Source: Craspedostauros australis
Lineage: Eukaryota; Bacillariophyta; Bacillariophyceae; Mastogloiales; Achnanthaceae
DNA length: 64,000 nt
Direction of reading: 5' to 3'
NCBI GenBank assembly: GCA_026770025.1
Contig: JAMXDE010000073.1
Location: 62,001 to 126,000, forward strand
Part shown: in pieces, positions 32,426-43,054 of the stretch
Position numbering within the stretch: position 1 is the first letter of the stretch
Layout: every line of letters starts with the position of its first letter
Notes under the pieces: generated by a model
Seen by the model: only the letters and a program-made list of their open reading frames with translations
Database searches by the model: none
Told to the model about the DNA's origin: nothing
Translations under genes and position numbers: made by a program

Positions 32426-35400
32426 TCATTCGGACTGTTCGTTGTTGTCGTAGTAGCCGCGGCGTTGGCGGCGGTTGGAGAGCATGGCTTCCAATACCTT
32501 GTTCAACGAGGAGGTGATGCTGACCTGCTGAACTTGGTTGATATGGTCAAGCCCTCCGCAGAAGAGGATATCGGCGAGGGTTTGGATGACCATAGGGGTT
32601 CTTTCGTCGTTTTGGAGGACGGCCTTGATCTGAGCTGTGGGGTCGGGAGGCATCTGGAAGATGGATGGTTGCATCATCGATGGTCCATGGTGGCTGGACA
32701 TGATGTACCCAGATCGAAGACGTCGTGGCGATGGGTATGCGATCGCCGGACGGGGTTCCGTCCGGGCCCTCTTGTTAGCGTTGCTGGTCTCCGGAGTGTT
32801 GGGTGTCGATGGCAAGGGATGGTTCAAGACGGGGAAACTGCGGGTGTTGGCGTTTGCATCCTCATTGTGGTTCGCAGGTGCCGGGTACGCGGTTGCTACC
32901 GGTACGTCATCATCGGTTGGCCCCTCCGGTGGTGTAGGGACCTCTGGTTGCTCGTCCTGGGTTGTGGGAGGCATCGGCTCTGCTGCATCGGGGAAATTCT
33001 CCGCGGTCGTGATGGAAGTTCCTTTCGCGTTGATGGTCCCACTCGTGGTTTTCTTGGCGGACCTGGCTTGTTTGATCATCTTGATTCCCGACGTTCCCGA
33101 GGAAATGGTGGAGTCCTCGGATTCGTCGAAGAGCCCCTTTCTTTTGGGACGGTTGTTTTGCTTGCTGCTGGCTCCGGAGCCGGGTCGTCGCGACGCTTGG
33201 TTTCGTTTGGTCGACTTGCCTTCTGGTCGGTAGATGGACTCAGAATCGTCGCTGTCGCCGGACTCCGGGACGGATGCGCTGTCCACGGAATGGTCGGCTG
33301 GGATCATGGGCTTTGGGCGTACCTTGTCGGTATACCCTTGTCCATCTCGCGTGGCTGTCAAGATTTTGGACGCCGGTGATGGTCGTGAGGATCGCCTGAC
33401 GGGAGGTCTGGGGTGGCTGATTACCGCTCCACTTGCGATCTCTGCTTCCACGTCGATCACGCTTCCTGGGTCCTGCGATTCTTGGTCACCGTCGCGGCAC
33501 ACCTCTGATTCAGATTCCAGATGGCTGGCTTCTTCTGCGGACATCTTCTCGTCGAAGTATCCGTCAGGGATCTCGTCCAGGAACCTTCCTTCTGGTGTCT
33601 CTCCCTCTTCGAGACTGGGACGGTTGTCTTCGAGGGATGGTATTCCATTGACCATTTCATCATTGTCGGTGGGAGGAAGAGGCTCGTTCGCGAGTGCCTT
33701 CTTCTCTCGTGCGAGGTTGATGGCGAGGGTGTCGCTTTGTTTTCGGACCATTCGTGCCTTCCTTGCGCGTGCGAGGATGATCGGGATCCGGTTCTTCCTC
33801 ACTTTGAAAAAGTGGCATATGGATGGCTTCCGCATGGTTGCGCGGTATTCGTCGGGTGGCTCGCCCCATGCGCCGTCCTGGGCGGAGTAGAAGCACTGAC
33901 CATCGGCTATGGCGATGCTGAGGACCTCGGTGGTTTGGAGGTCGTTATCCAGGTATTCGGATAGGGTGAGAGGGTAGATGGATTGTTTCTCCACGTGGGA
34001 AACACGGCCGGCTGGTGTTTTATCGTTTCCCTTCGTGCAGAAGATTCGGACTCTGCGACCACTGTATCCGACGACGATTCCTTGGAAGGGTCCCTTCTTT
34101 CCTGCGGGATATAGCACCCTGGATCCGGGGACGGGGCATTGAATGTCATCGTAGAACGGGGTGTGCTTTGGGAATGTCATCTTGCGTGTCCTCGTCCGGA
34201 ATGGGGAGAGGTTGTGTCCGGGGTCCTGGTTGTGGCGGCTCCGTTTTTGTGGTGAGAGCATGTTCATGTCGCGGAATGCGATAGAGGGTGCGGTCGCGTT
34301 TCGTGCCAGGTCTTCTTGGAGGTCGGCAATCAACATGTCACACCTGTACGTTTCGTGCTCAGGTGTGACGAAAACCCGAGGTGTCAGGCCCGTGTGGAAG
34401 GAAGTTTCACAGTTACCTTCTTTGATGGCTGGCATGGTGGCTCCAGGTGGCGGTTTCCGGAATTTGGTTGCTGTGGCGACGTGTGATTGGTTCCTTGGCA
34501 TGATGGGTCCTGTCTCCAGCATGTCTCTTGGGTAGTAGAGGACGTCGCTTCCACATGAGGGGTTGATACTCGAGAACGTACTGAATTCGTCGGTGAGGGC
34601 AGATGGTGGTGTGTCGCCACGCCGGATCAAGAATTTGTCGGTTGGCGCGCCGGTTGGCTCGTGGTTCTGATTCGTGGTACGGTTGTCGGTCATGTCGTAT
34701 ACGACACTGGAATTTCGCGTCTGTTGGCGGTTGGGCGAGGCCGGTGTGCTCTTGGTGCGCTTGATGGTTCTGGGTGATTTTCTTTGTGCCGTTTCGAGAG
34801 GGTTCGGTTCTCGTTGGGTTCTGGTTAGCCGAAGGGTTTTGGAAGTCGGACTGTACTTCATGGAGGTCTGTTGGTACCTTGCCATGTTCACGCTCATAGT
34901 GTGTTCTTCCTTCGGTGGTGATGGTTCTTGCGTTTCCGTGGCCATTATATCGGGATCATCGTCTGCTCTGGTCGTCCTGTTCTTTGTTATGGCTTGTGAT
35001 ATGGTTTCGCTGTGGTATCCGGACTCATGGATTGAGTTCCGGAATATCGTTCTCGACGTGATGTGGTGGAATGGTGTTTTGGAAAGGGGCTTGGTGAGTA
35101 TGTCGGCAATGTTGTCGACTGACGCAATGTGGGCGAACACGATGATTCCAGCGGCGATGCATTCCCGGATTTGGTGAAAGGCCAATGAGCAGTGTTTCTT
35201 CTTCAGCGTTGAGGATGGAACCGTAGTATTGAGTACCACCGCTTTGTTGTCTCCGAGCATGATTGCGGGTCCGTCGATGGGGACTCCGAGGTCTCTCAGC
35301 ATGTAGCGCAGGCCTGTGACCGCCTCGGTAGCTATCCTGGCTGCTACCAATTCGGATCCGTAGGTTGATGTCTCCACTGTGTTCTGTCGCTTGCAGATGG

Positions 35401-38400
35401 TTTTGACGATGGTGTTGTTGATCAGTAGAACCACGCCCGTCATTGATTTCCGTGTGACCTGGTCATGGCCATGGTCGGCGTCCACGTAACACGTGATTTG
35501 AACCGGTTTCCCTTTTGGTGTTGGTACTGATACGGGGGTGACCTCTGATGCGGTAGGGTAGAATTCTCTCCAGTGGCTTGAGAGGGTGGTGTCGATGTTC
35601 GTGTGGTCCACTGGGTTGGGGTCGCAGAGGATGGCTCCCCTTTCTCGACCTTTGAGGTATCCAATGATACGTTGGATGGTCAGGAGATGTCCTTCCCTTG
35701 GTGCCATGGCGAACCGTGCCATCGTCGTCGTGGCGTATTGGATGTCCAGCCTCCCGAGGGTCACGACCCAATTGAGGCAACCCAGTATCGATCGGTAGGT
35801 CCTGGCGTCTTCAGCGCTTGTGAAGTCCGAGGTGTCGCTTTCTGGGTGGCAGGCCTCTACCATGGGGGTGGATGCCTTCGGGATTGTCTTCCCTACTAGT
35901 TGCTCCACTCGTTTGATGACATTTCCGATGTATGTCTGGGCCGAGAGTCCGATGTTGACTCCCCTGTCCTTCCAGTTCTTGGGGAGGTCGACGATGTTCC
36001 CGCCAAGGTAGTATTCTGGGTCACCGCATTGCTTCATGGTGTACTGTCTCTTGAGGTCATCGATGATTGGGATGGGGTCCTTACTGAAGACCAGTACGTC
36101 ATCCACGTATGTGGTGATCATCTCGTAGTGGTCGTCGGCTTCTCGGGTGTAGATGTCGTTATCGGCCTTGGAGGGTAGGAATCCCATGGTTCGAAGGGTG
36201 TCTGCGAAGTGTTCGTGGAACCTCGCACTTGATGTCCTCAGGCCGTAGAGTCCCTTTTGGATGATGAGGGGTTTGCCTTCGAGGTCGCCAAATTCAGGGC
36301 CTGCTCGGATGTAGCATTTCTCGAGGGTGTCGGCGTATAGGAACGCGTTCCCTACGTCGCCGGCGTATGCTCTCAGTCCATTGGCTGCTGCGATGGCGAA
36401 GGCGATTCGGATGGTGTCTGATGCTACCACCCCTGAGTATACGTCTTCTGTTGGTGGGGATGTCTTGTTCCCGTTTGCCACCAGTCTCGCCTTTCGACGT
36501 AGGTCGAACTTCACGTCGTAGACGATGTGGTATGGGATCTTGGTGTACCCATCGAGTGCTTCGTTCGGTCTTGGCTGTCTGAAGGTCCCCAACCGTTTGA
36601 TCTGGTCCAGTTCCTTGTTGATGGCTTCGCTCCAGAGTCCGTTTCCGTTGAGCCTGTCGATAGCCATGGCGTGTTTCAGGCTGTTGGGTACCAGGGTGCC
36701 GAACTTGTACTTGCTTCCTGGGCGGTGGTTTGCCAGTTTGGTGGCTAGCATTGATCGCATGTGCTGGTTCCTTGCTCTGTGGAGTTCCACCCATTCGAAC
36801 CCTTTCTGGTCCTGTAGGCGGTTCTGCTCGGTGTATTCGATGATGATGTCTGGCTGTTGGGCCCTTAGGTCTCCCATCCTGCACCATGATCGCATTCCGT
36901 TCATCCATAGGATCTCTAGGATTGCTTCGGTGGTTCCGTCCTCTCTTGTCTCGTGGTGGTGACGAGTGATTCCCTTTGCCTTCCAGTTGAGGTTCCTTCC
37001 ATCGAGGATGAAGTTGTCTCTTTCGGTGTACTGGTCACATTGTGCCAGGTATGCGAGTTGGTTGACTTCTGTTGCCGTGAGGTTGCAGGCAAAAGAGATG
37101 GACGTCGTGTCCCATGGGATGTTCGTGTTGCACCCTGGTGGGTTCTGCCTCGGGTTCCCTGGGTGGTTTGTTAGGGTGGGTACCCTTTGCGGTGGCACGG
37201 TGTTCACGCCTGTCGTGACTGGATCCGCTGCGATGGTCTGGATTATGGATCTGATTGTTCCATGGACGATGTTTTTCCATGGGATGCCTTTCCTGGTACC
37301 TGTTGACAAAACAGATCGTTTGTTTTGTTTGGTCCTCTTATTCCCTCCCCTTTCTTCGGGGCCGTCATCCATGCGTTGGTATGATGGTGGTCCCGACGAA
37401 CACGGAAGATACGAAGACCCTGGGTCAGAGTCTCCCCTGTCTGGCGCATCGGGGCTCGTTCGTGGATTGTCCTTCTCGGTGGCACGCGTCGTGTGTGCCT
37501 TCGCTGCCCGTTTGGTTAGTGTTTGGGATCGGGTGACGGGTCCTGTGTTCCGTGCCTCCCCTGAATCAGGGATCCCGGTGGGTCGCGTCAGCTTGTCGGT
37601 CTTGTTCTCCCATGCCCGCGGGTGTGTCGTCTTGGCCGTCGCTGCATACCCTCTTTTAGGTGGGGTCTTGGTCTTCCATCCTTGTGGGGTACCGGACAGT
37701 TCCAGCGGGGTCCGTGTGCTAGGGTTATCCGCCTCGGGGTCCATGTCTTGGTCGAAGGTGACACGCCTGTTGTTGTTTATGCCCTTCCTGAAAGGGCGGA
37801 CCACGCTCCGTACCAGCACGCGTCGAGATTCGTCATCCAGCACGTGGTAGGTGAGGAAGTCCCCATGGGACTCTGCCACGCCGAGCCAGTATCCTGACTT
37901 CTCCTTCGAATTCGGGAAGGTGGCGTTGGGGTCATGGTACAAGACCTTCTCGTAGAATTGGAAAGTCAAGAGCGCAGAGATGTCGACGGTTTCCCCGTGT
38001 CGTACGGTGTATGGGATTGCGTACCGTAGGGACGGGTCTGATGTATGGTTGTGCACGTAGCACATGTATCGGAAAGCGTGGAACCATGCTTTTGGCGGTG
38101 CCCCTGTCCGGTCAATGAGTGTCGTGACACATCGCTTCATGTACAGGATGGCGTTGTGCTCGGCCGGGTTCTGCTGCTGGTTGTGCGGTTCTGTCAGCCT
38201 TGATTTGATGTGGAGGTCCCTAAGAAGCTTGAGGACCTTCTCTCCGGTCTGTTCCTTCGCGTTGTCGCTGTGGAAGGCCCATGGTGCTCCCTCTGTCCTG
38301 ATGAAATCCTGGAAGGCGACGAAAACTCCTTCTTTCTTCTTCAGGCCGTATGCGTTGATCATGTGGGAGGATGTTCCGTAGAAGATTTGTGCCATGGAGT

Positions 38401-41400
38401 ATCCGTCTCCAAAAGACTTGACGTTGGAGAATATGGTGTCCGTCGCCACGATCTCCCGGATTCGTTGTCGTCGCATCCACTCGAATCTGGACTTCTTGTG
38501 CCTTCGCATGGGGTAGGTGATTACTGCCCGCATGAGTTGTGTGGTTCTGGCGAGGGTCTGCTTGATCACGTGCGTGGGCAGGTACCCAAGGTACGGTCGG
38601 ATCTTGTGAAGATCGATGGACTTCCATTTGGCTCGAAAAGGGAACCCCTGGTGGCTGTATTCGGTCATAGCTTCAGCAGGGTGTCGGTCCATGGTGTCCA
38701 TGGGATTATCCTTTCCCGGATCATCAATCCCAGCGGGGTTCTCGCCCTTGGTGTGCCTGTGGTATTCAGGTGCGTCTCGCGGGTCTCCCCGGAGGGCGTC
38801 AACACGTGTTGCCTTGGTCACGCCGATTTCGTTGGGGATGCGAAATGTTTCCCGATTTCTCTGGAACGCCGGTTCAGATCCTACCGAGTGTAAGGATGAG
38901 ATGGCGCTGTCTGCCTCGTCATCCGGGTCTGACACCTTGGTCGATGGAACGTTGGTTGACTCGGTGTATCCCTTTTTGTCCGTTCCTACCGCGTTGGCTT
39001 CGCGATCGATGCCCAGCTCCCTGTATAGGTGGTCGATGTCTCCCGCGGAGAGATTGTCCACCAGGTCGAAGAGGGTGTCTTGGATCGAGATGGCTGTGTC
39101 GGCAGCCGATTTCGCGAACGTTACCGTGTCAATTGCGTGTGTCATTCCGATGAGCTCCTCGAGACTCAGAGTATCAAGGAATGCGTCCACCTTGGGGTAC
39201 CCCTCGTGTACACGGTTGGGCTCTCCTGCGGCGTGCTCGACTGGGTGACGAGTGTTGGGTTTCATGGGTTCTCGTCCTTCCATGGGATTATCCGGGATAC
39301 CGTCCTTGGTCTGGCGTGTCCCGGGTTCCATGGGATCCTTCGATGCGTTGTGGGCGCTTGAATCCATCGCTCCAACGTCATGCGGTGCATCAGGTTGGTC
39401 ATTCCAGTTGACTACCTTGTCTCCTCCGATTGGGTCCCTGGTAAGGTAGCAACCCATGGGCACGTTGCATACGTGTCCTCCTTGGTGATCCGAAGGGTTC
39501 CATCCTTGCTTTGGGGTGATGTCATAGGTGGGCAGATCCCCATCGTCCTCCATGATGGGGAAGACGTCGAATGTCATCAGCGCGTCTCGCATCTCCAAGT
39601 TGATCGTCGTGTCTTCGTCGGGCATTAGGCATTGTCGGCCTGTGCCTGGTGTCGCGAACGATGCCCGGTGTTCCGACGAAACCGTATCGAGGACGGTTCC
39701 ACTAGCCCGAATTTGGTGGTCGGATAGCAGCGTCACCCGACTGTCGACGTTCAGAGCGGCTTCGTAGATCCGGAGGATCACTTCGTTGCCTTCCCTGGTT
39801 CTGGCCTTTATACTTGCGTCTACCACCGCGAGGTTGTTCTTCCTCATCGTGCTGGCCACGGCACCGACGATGTTGTACGTCCGGTGCGGGTAGACGTAGT
39901 CAATCTTCCAGACCCGGTCCTTGTTCCCGATAACGCAGCATTGTGCGCCTCCGTCACATACCGCGTATGTTTGCGGTGAGAAGGTCGCCAGGTTGATCAG
40001 CTGTTCGGGTACTGACTGGTGTTGGTTGGATTCTGGTGGGTCGACGGGGATGGTGGCGTCAGATGAATCACTCATCGTGATCATCTTCACGAGCCGGTCG
40101 TCGCCGTTCTCCTCGTGTCCTCCATAATCCACCAGGAACTTGGCAAGCTCCGAAGCGTCAATCGAGGATAGGTCCGATCCATCCTCGTCCTGGGAATCGG
40201 ATCCCTCGGTGGATCCTGTGGTGTACCTGGCCAGGTTCGCGTGGGTGACACCTCCATACTGTTTGTGTGGCTTGGTTTCCTCCCCTTTGTCTGGGGGCTT
40301 CACGCTGGCAGGTGGGTTGGGTTCATCCTGCTCCTTCTTGCTCTCGACGCGAGTGAATCCGGATCCGTTCCGGTCATTGTTGCGGCGGGCCCAGCGAAGG
40401 GAGCTGCGGAGTTTCATGATCACTCGGCGGACCTTTTCGGGTAGCCCGTCGAATACTTCTTGTGAGATGAAGGTAGGGTCTTCATGTAGTCTCTTCGAGA
40501 TGGCATTGATGACCATCTCGGTGTTAGATCCAGCTTGATCTTGGTTGGCTTCGGCGGTTGCCTTGAAGATCCTGCGTTTGCCGGACCTTGATCCCCGCTG
40601 GTTGCTGGCTACCGCATTGTCCCTGGCGGACTCGGAGATGAGGTACATGCAGGTGGCTCCCATCGACTGCATGTCCGGGCTTCGCTCGATGCTCCGGACC
40701 ATGGTGCGAACGTTGATGTCGTCGCAACCGATGAGGTGGTTGAGGAGCGTGCGGCGTTGTTGCGCGTCGGAGACTTGTTGATCCGGATTGGTCGCCAGGA
40801 AATTCACGTTCGCGAATATATCCTGGATTTCCTTTACGTAGGATCCCAGGTCCTGTCTGCTGGGGTTGAAGTCGTGTACCCTCTTCATCAGAGAGTCGAC
40901 CTCCATACCTCGGATCCAGTCGTTGTCGTAGGTATTGAGGAGTTCATTCCAGAAAAGGATACCGTCCTCGGTGAGGAGTCCTCTGGTGGCGAGTCCATGT
41001 GCTGGGCCGCCGGCGAAGACGGAGTATAGTCCCGCGAATAGGGTCCTGACGTCGCTCGCGACCTGTTCTGGCGAGGTGGTAGTTGGCACTCCTGTCACCG
41101 GGTCGATGTGGTCCTTGATCGCGTGGATTCCTTGGGAATGGTATCGGTGCCGGAACTGATCATTGATCAGGTATGCCATGTCGTTTCCAAGGAGGTGGGC
41201 ATGGATTTGGTGTTTCACCACTTGGAAGGATGCCGCATCACTCGTGAACTTGACGGAGTCAGGGATGGGGCGTCGCTTCGTTAGCTTGACCTGGGCGACC
41301 GGTGGTTCGCTGCGGGTGGATCCTCGATGGGGTGCATACCCGGGTTCGTGTCGCCCGTGTGGGGTATTCGGACCCATGTTGCGAGGGTCATGTCTTCCGA

Positions 41401-43054
41401 AACCTCCATTGGGATCGGTTGGGCGGTACCCATACGTGGGTGGTCGTGGTGGATACCCGGGGTGAGGGTGTCCAACAGGGGTGAAGGCTCCTTGCGGCAT
41501 TGGAAAACCTCCGGCTCCATGGGGAAAATGGCCCATGGGGATAGGGATTCCAATGGGCGGGAATCCTCCTGGGTGGGTCCCGTGGTACATCGGAATCGGT
41601 GGGCCATGAGGGAGTTGGTTTCCCAGGTTAGGGGGATACCCATACGGATTACCGTTGTTGTGTCCATGGTTAATTGGCGGTCCATGGTCGTCACGGTGCG
41701 GGCGGTCTGTCCCGTGGTTCGCGGGTGGGTTGCCGGCAGGGTTTCGGTTCACGGGTTCGTGCCCGTTGTCGTTTCGGTAATTACCCATGCCGTGTGAGGC
41801 TGGTGTATCCGCGGTACCGTGGTAGGGATGCGGGTTCCGATCGTGGGGTGGGCGGTTCCCGTCGTTCTCTGGGTGGTTCATCCGGGGGGCGTTGGTACCT
41901 CCTGGGCCTCCGGCGGTCGTTTCGGGGGCGAAGGTTACTACCTTGGCGCCGGTTGGGTTGCGGTTGTAATCGCCGATCGTCGCAGGGTCTACGTTGGGGA
42001 AGAGTCGGTTCCGTCCTGTGGGGCCGCGGTTGTCGGGTACGTTCACGGTTTCGTCGTTACCAGGGCGTTGGTCGTAGTCAGTGCCTGGTTCGGTGTCTTC
42101 GTTGGGCGGAGTGGTACCGCGGGTGTCGATGATCACTGGTGACGTGTTTTGTGATCCTTGCTTGGCGATGCTGGAGAGTTGGGTTTCGTTCTGGAAGTTG
42201 GGTGGGGTACGGTGCGGGGTATTCCCACCGAGCATGAGGGAGAGCCCAGATGGGGTTCCTCCTTGGTGGCTGTCGTTGTCGCGTCCGGTTCTATGGGTAG
42301 ATGCTTCTGACCCAGAAGAGATGCTGGTCGCGGATGCGTTGGAGAGTGCCTTCTTGTGTTCTCCAATGGCATCCAACCACGCTTTGTGGTGGTGGCGTTT
42401 GCCGCACCTTTCGGAACGGCAGAAGTCTGCCATGGCTTTGGCGGTGGTGGCCGTGTCGGCGAACATCGCGTCAAGGGTGGATTCGAGGGTGGATTCCTCC
42501 TCCACTTCGATGGATCTGACCCATTCTCCGATGTGATAGATGAGGAGTCCTGTCTCGTAGTTCCTTGCTACGTCGTCCGGGTGCTTGAGGTTGAACATGA
42601 CTAATGCCGGGTCCATGTCGGTAGCCTCTTCGTGGATGGTGATCAACAGTTGGGAGATGGTCTTCTCTTCTGCGAGGGTCTTGGTTGGGAAGAGATCAAA
42701 GATCATGGCGGTTTCGATGCTGATCCGAAACTCCTGTCCGAGTTCCGTGAACGCGTTCCAGGTAGTCTTGTGGACGTGGCGCACGATTTCGGTTTCGTTG
42801 GTTCTTTCCTTTCGGTTCCATGCATCCACGATGATGGGGTGTCGGAAGGTGACCTCGATGAAGTCGACTCCGATGTCCACGAAGGAGAGCGAAGACGGCC
42901 CAGTCGTGGGGTAGCCTGGCGTGCCATCAAGGATGGCAGAGAGGCTTGGGTCCTTCGGGTCCGCGGGAAGGGCCTCGAAGGCTTCGGTCCTGTCTCCTGG
43001 GCTCCTCTTGGGAGGTGGCCGGTTGGAGTCTTGGAGGCGTTGGGTGACTGTCAT
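32426..43054 (-). CDS. E2 Gag-Pol polyprotein with long C-terminal extension (3,542 aa)
   Basis: One frame without interruption. Residues 1-260: Gag-like N region with a Cys/His cluster (CRSERCGKRHHH). About 350-590: Pro/His/Asn/Gly-rich linker. About 610-880: second helical Gag core. Protease: AVCDGGAQCC with Asp1034, DGGA instead of the usual D-S/T-G. Integrase: Asp1539 (ATDTIF), Asp1597 (HSDN), Glu1632 (NPAEHN), spacing D58D35E; no HHCC finger seen. RT: GDVGNAFLYA, KGLYGLRTSSARFHEHF, and YVDD at 2316-2319. RNase H: YVDADH from 2523 to LTKPL at 2653. Residues about 2680-3542 form an extension beyond RNase H that copia elements normally lack. It is mostly disordered and basic, but about 2973-3040 (PGSRVLYPAGKKGPFQGIVV) looks like a small SH3/Tudor-like beta barrel. 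Typical copia polyproteins are about half this length. Confidence 0.95.
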   Translation of the reverse strand: MTVTQRLQDSNRPPPKRSPGDRTEAFEALPADPKDPSLSAILDGTPGYPTTGPSSLSFVDIGVDFIEVTFRHPIIVDAWNRKERTNETEIVRHVHKTTWNAFTELGQEFRISIETAMIFDLFPTKTLAEEKTISQLLITIHEEATDMDPALVMFNLKHPDDVARNYETGLLIYHIGEWVRSIEVEEESTLESTLDAMFADTATTAKAMADFCRSERCGKRHHHKAWLDAIGEHKKALSNASATSISSGSEASTHRTGRDNDSHQGGTPSGLSLMLGGNTPHRTPPNFQNETQLSSIAKQGSQNTSPVIIDTRGTTPPNEDTEPGTDYDQRPGNDETVNVPDNRGPTGRNRLFPNVDPATIGDYNRNPTGAKVVTFAPETTAGGPGGTNAPRMNHPENDGNRPPHDRNPHPYHGTADTPASHGMGNYRNDNGHEPVNRNPAGNPPANHGTDRPHRDDHGPPINHGHNNGNPYGYPPNLGNQLPHGPPIPMYHGTHPGGFPPIGIPIPMGHFPHGAGGFPMPQGAFTPVGHPHPGYPPRPPTYGYRPTDPNGGFGRHDPRNMGPNTPHGRHEPGYAPHRGSTRSEPPVAQVKLTKRRPIPDSVKFTSDAASFQVVKHQIHAHLLGNDMAYLINDQFRHRYHSQGIHAIKDHIDPVTGVPTTTSPEQVASDVRTLFAGLYSVFAGGPAHGLATRGLLTEDGILFWNELLNTYDNDWIRGMEVDSLMKRVHDFNPSRQDLGSYVKEIQDIFANVNFLATNPDQQVSDAQQRRTLLNHLIGCDDINVRTMVRSIERSPDMQSMGATCMYLISESARDNAVASNQRGSRSGKRRIFKATAEANQDQAGSNTEMVINAISKRLHEDPTFISQEVFDGLPEKVRRVIMKLRSSLRWARRNNDRNGSGFTRVESKKEQDEPNPPASVKPPDKGEETKPHKQYGGVTHANLARYTTGSTEGSDSQDEDGSDLSSIDASELAKFLVDYGGHEENGDDRLVKMITMSDSSDATIPVDPPESNQHQSVPEQLINLATFSPQTYAVCDGGAQCCVIGNKDRVWKIDYVYPHRTYNIVGAVASTMRKNNLAVVDASIKARTREGNEVILRIYEAALNVDSRVTLLSDHQIRASGTVLDTVSSEHRASFATPGTGRQCLMPDEDTTINLEMRDALMTFDVFPIMEDDGDLPTYDITPKQGWNPSDHQGGHVCNVPMGCYLTRDPIGGDKVVNWNDQPDAPHDVGAMDSSAHNASKDPMEPGTRQTKDGIPDNPMEGREPMKPNTRHPVEHAAGEPNRVHEGYPKVDAFLDTLSLEELIGMTHAIDTVTFAKSAADTAISIQDTLFDLVDNLSAGDIDHLYRELGIDREANAVGTDKKGYTESTNVPSTKVSDPDDEADSAISSLHSVGSEPAFQRNRETFRIPNEIGVTKATRVDALRGDPRDAPEYHRHTKGENPAGIDDPGKDNPMDTMDRHPAEAMTEYSHQGFPFRAKWKSIDLHKIRPYLGYLPTHVIKQTLARTTQLMRAVITYPMRRHKKSRFEWMRRQRIREIVATDTIFSNVKSFGDGYSMAQIFYGTSSHMINAYGLKKKEGVFVAFQDFIRTEGAPWAFHSDNAKEQTGEKVLKLLRDLHIKSRLTEPHNQQQNPAEHNAILYMKRCVTTLIDRTGAPPKAWFHAFRYMCYVHNHTSDPSLRYAIPYTVRHGETVDISALLTFQFYEKVLYHDPNATFPNSKEKSGYWLGVAESHGDFLTYHVLDDESRRVLVRSVVRPFRKGINNNRRVTFDQDMDPEADNPSTRTPLELSGTPQGWKTKTPPKRGYAATAKTTHPRAWENKTDKLTRPTGIPDSGEARNTGPVTRSQTLTKRAAKAHTTRATEKDNPRTSPDAPDRGDSDPGSSYLPCSSGPPSYQRMDDGPEERGGNKRTKQNKRSVLSTGTRKGIPWKNIVHGTIRSIIQTIAADPVTTGVNTVPPQRVPTLTNHPGNPRQNPPGCNTNIPWDTTSISFACNLTATEVNQLAYLAQCDQYTERDNFILDGRNLNWKAKGITRHHHETREDGTTEAILEILWMNGMRSWCRMGDLRAQQPDIIIEYTEQNRLQDQKGFEWVELHRARNQHMRSMLATKLANHRPGSKYKFGTLVPNSLKHAMAIDRLNGNGLWSEAINKELDQIKRLGTFRQPRPNEALDGYTKIPYHIVYDVKFDLRRKARLVANGNKTSPPTEDVYSGVVASDTIRIAFAIAAANGLRAYAGDVGNAFLYADTLEKCYIRAGPEFGDLEGKPLIIQKGLYGLRTSSARFHEHFADTLRTMGFLPSKADNDIYTREADDHYEMITTYVDDVLVFSKDPIPIIDDLKRQYTMKQCGDPEYYLGGNIVDLPKNWKDRGVNIGLSAQTYIGNVIKRVEQLVGKTIPKASTPMVEACHPESDTSDFTSAEDARTYRSILGCLNWVVTLGRLDIQYATTTMARFAMAPREGHLLTIQRIIGYLKGRERGAILCDPNPVDHTNIDTTLSSHWREFYPTASEVTPVSVPTPKGKPVQITCYVDADHGHDQVTRKSMTGVVLLINNTIVKTICKRQNTVETSTYGSELVAARIATEAVTGLRYMLRDLGVPIDGPAIMLGDNKAVVLNTTVPSSTLKKKHCSLAFHQIRECIAAGIIVFAHIASVDNIADILTKPLSKTPFHHITSRTIFRNSIHESGYHSETISQAITKNRTTRADDDPDIMATETQEPSPPKEEHTMSVNMARYQQTSMKYSPTSKTLRLTRTQREPNPLETAQRKSPRTIKRTKSTPASPNRQQTRNSSVVYDMTDNRTTNQNHEPTGAPTDKFLIRRGDTPPSALTDEFSTFSSINPSCGSDVLYYPRDMLETGPIMPRNQSHVATATKFRKPPPGATMPAIKEGNCETSFHTGLTPRVFVTPEHETYRCDMLIADLQEDLARNATAPSIAFRDMNMLSPQKRSRHNQDPGHNLSPFRTRTRKMTFPKHTPFYDDIQCPVPGSRVLYPAGKKGPFQGIVVGYSGRRVRIFCTKGNDKTPAGRVSHVEKQSIYPLTLSEYLDNDLQTTEVLSIAIADGQCFYSAQDGAWGEPPDEYRATMRKPSICHFFKVRKNRIPIILARARKARMVRKQSDTLAINLAREKKALANEPLPPTDNDEMVNGIPSLEDNRPSLEEGETPEGRFLDEIPDGYFDEKMSAEEASHLESESEVCRDGDQESQDPGSVIDVEAEIASGAVISHPRPPVRRSSRPSPASKILTATRDGQGYTDKVRPKPMIPADHSVDSASVPESGDSDDSESIYRPEGKSTKRNQASRRPGSGASSKQNNRPKRKGLFDESEDSTISSGTSGIKMIKQARSAKKTTSGTINAKGTSITTAENFPDAAEPMPPTTQDEQPEVPTPPEGPTDDDVPVATAYPAPANHNEDANANTRSFPVLNHPLPSTPNTPETSNANKRARTEPRPAIAYPSPRRLRSGYIMSSHHGPSMMQPSIFQMPPDPTAQIKAVLQNDERTPMVIQTLADILFCGGLDHINQVQQVSITSSLNKVLEAMLSNRRQRRGYYDNNEQSE

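Noticed and set aside
32345..33379. 344-codon plus-strand frame inside E2, and others such as 36966-37850
   Set aside because: They are antisense to the E2 polyprotein and follow from its codon bias; the minus-strand frame has all domain motifs.
36780..36810. Possible tRNA T-loop (ATTCGAACCC)
   Set aside because: Isolated match inside the E2 coding region, with no acceptor or anticodon arm around it.
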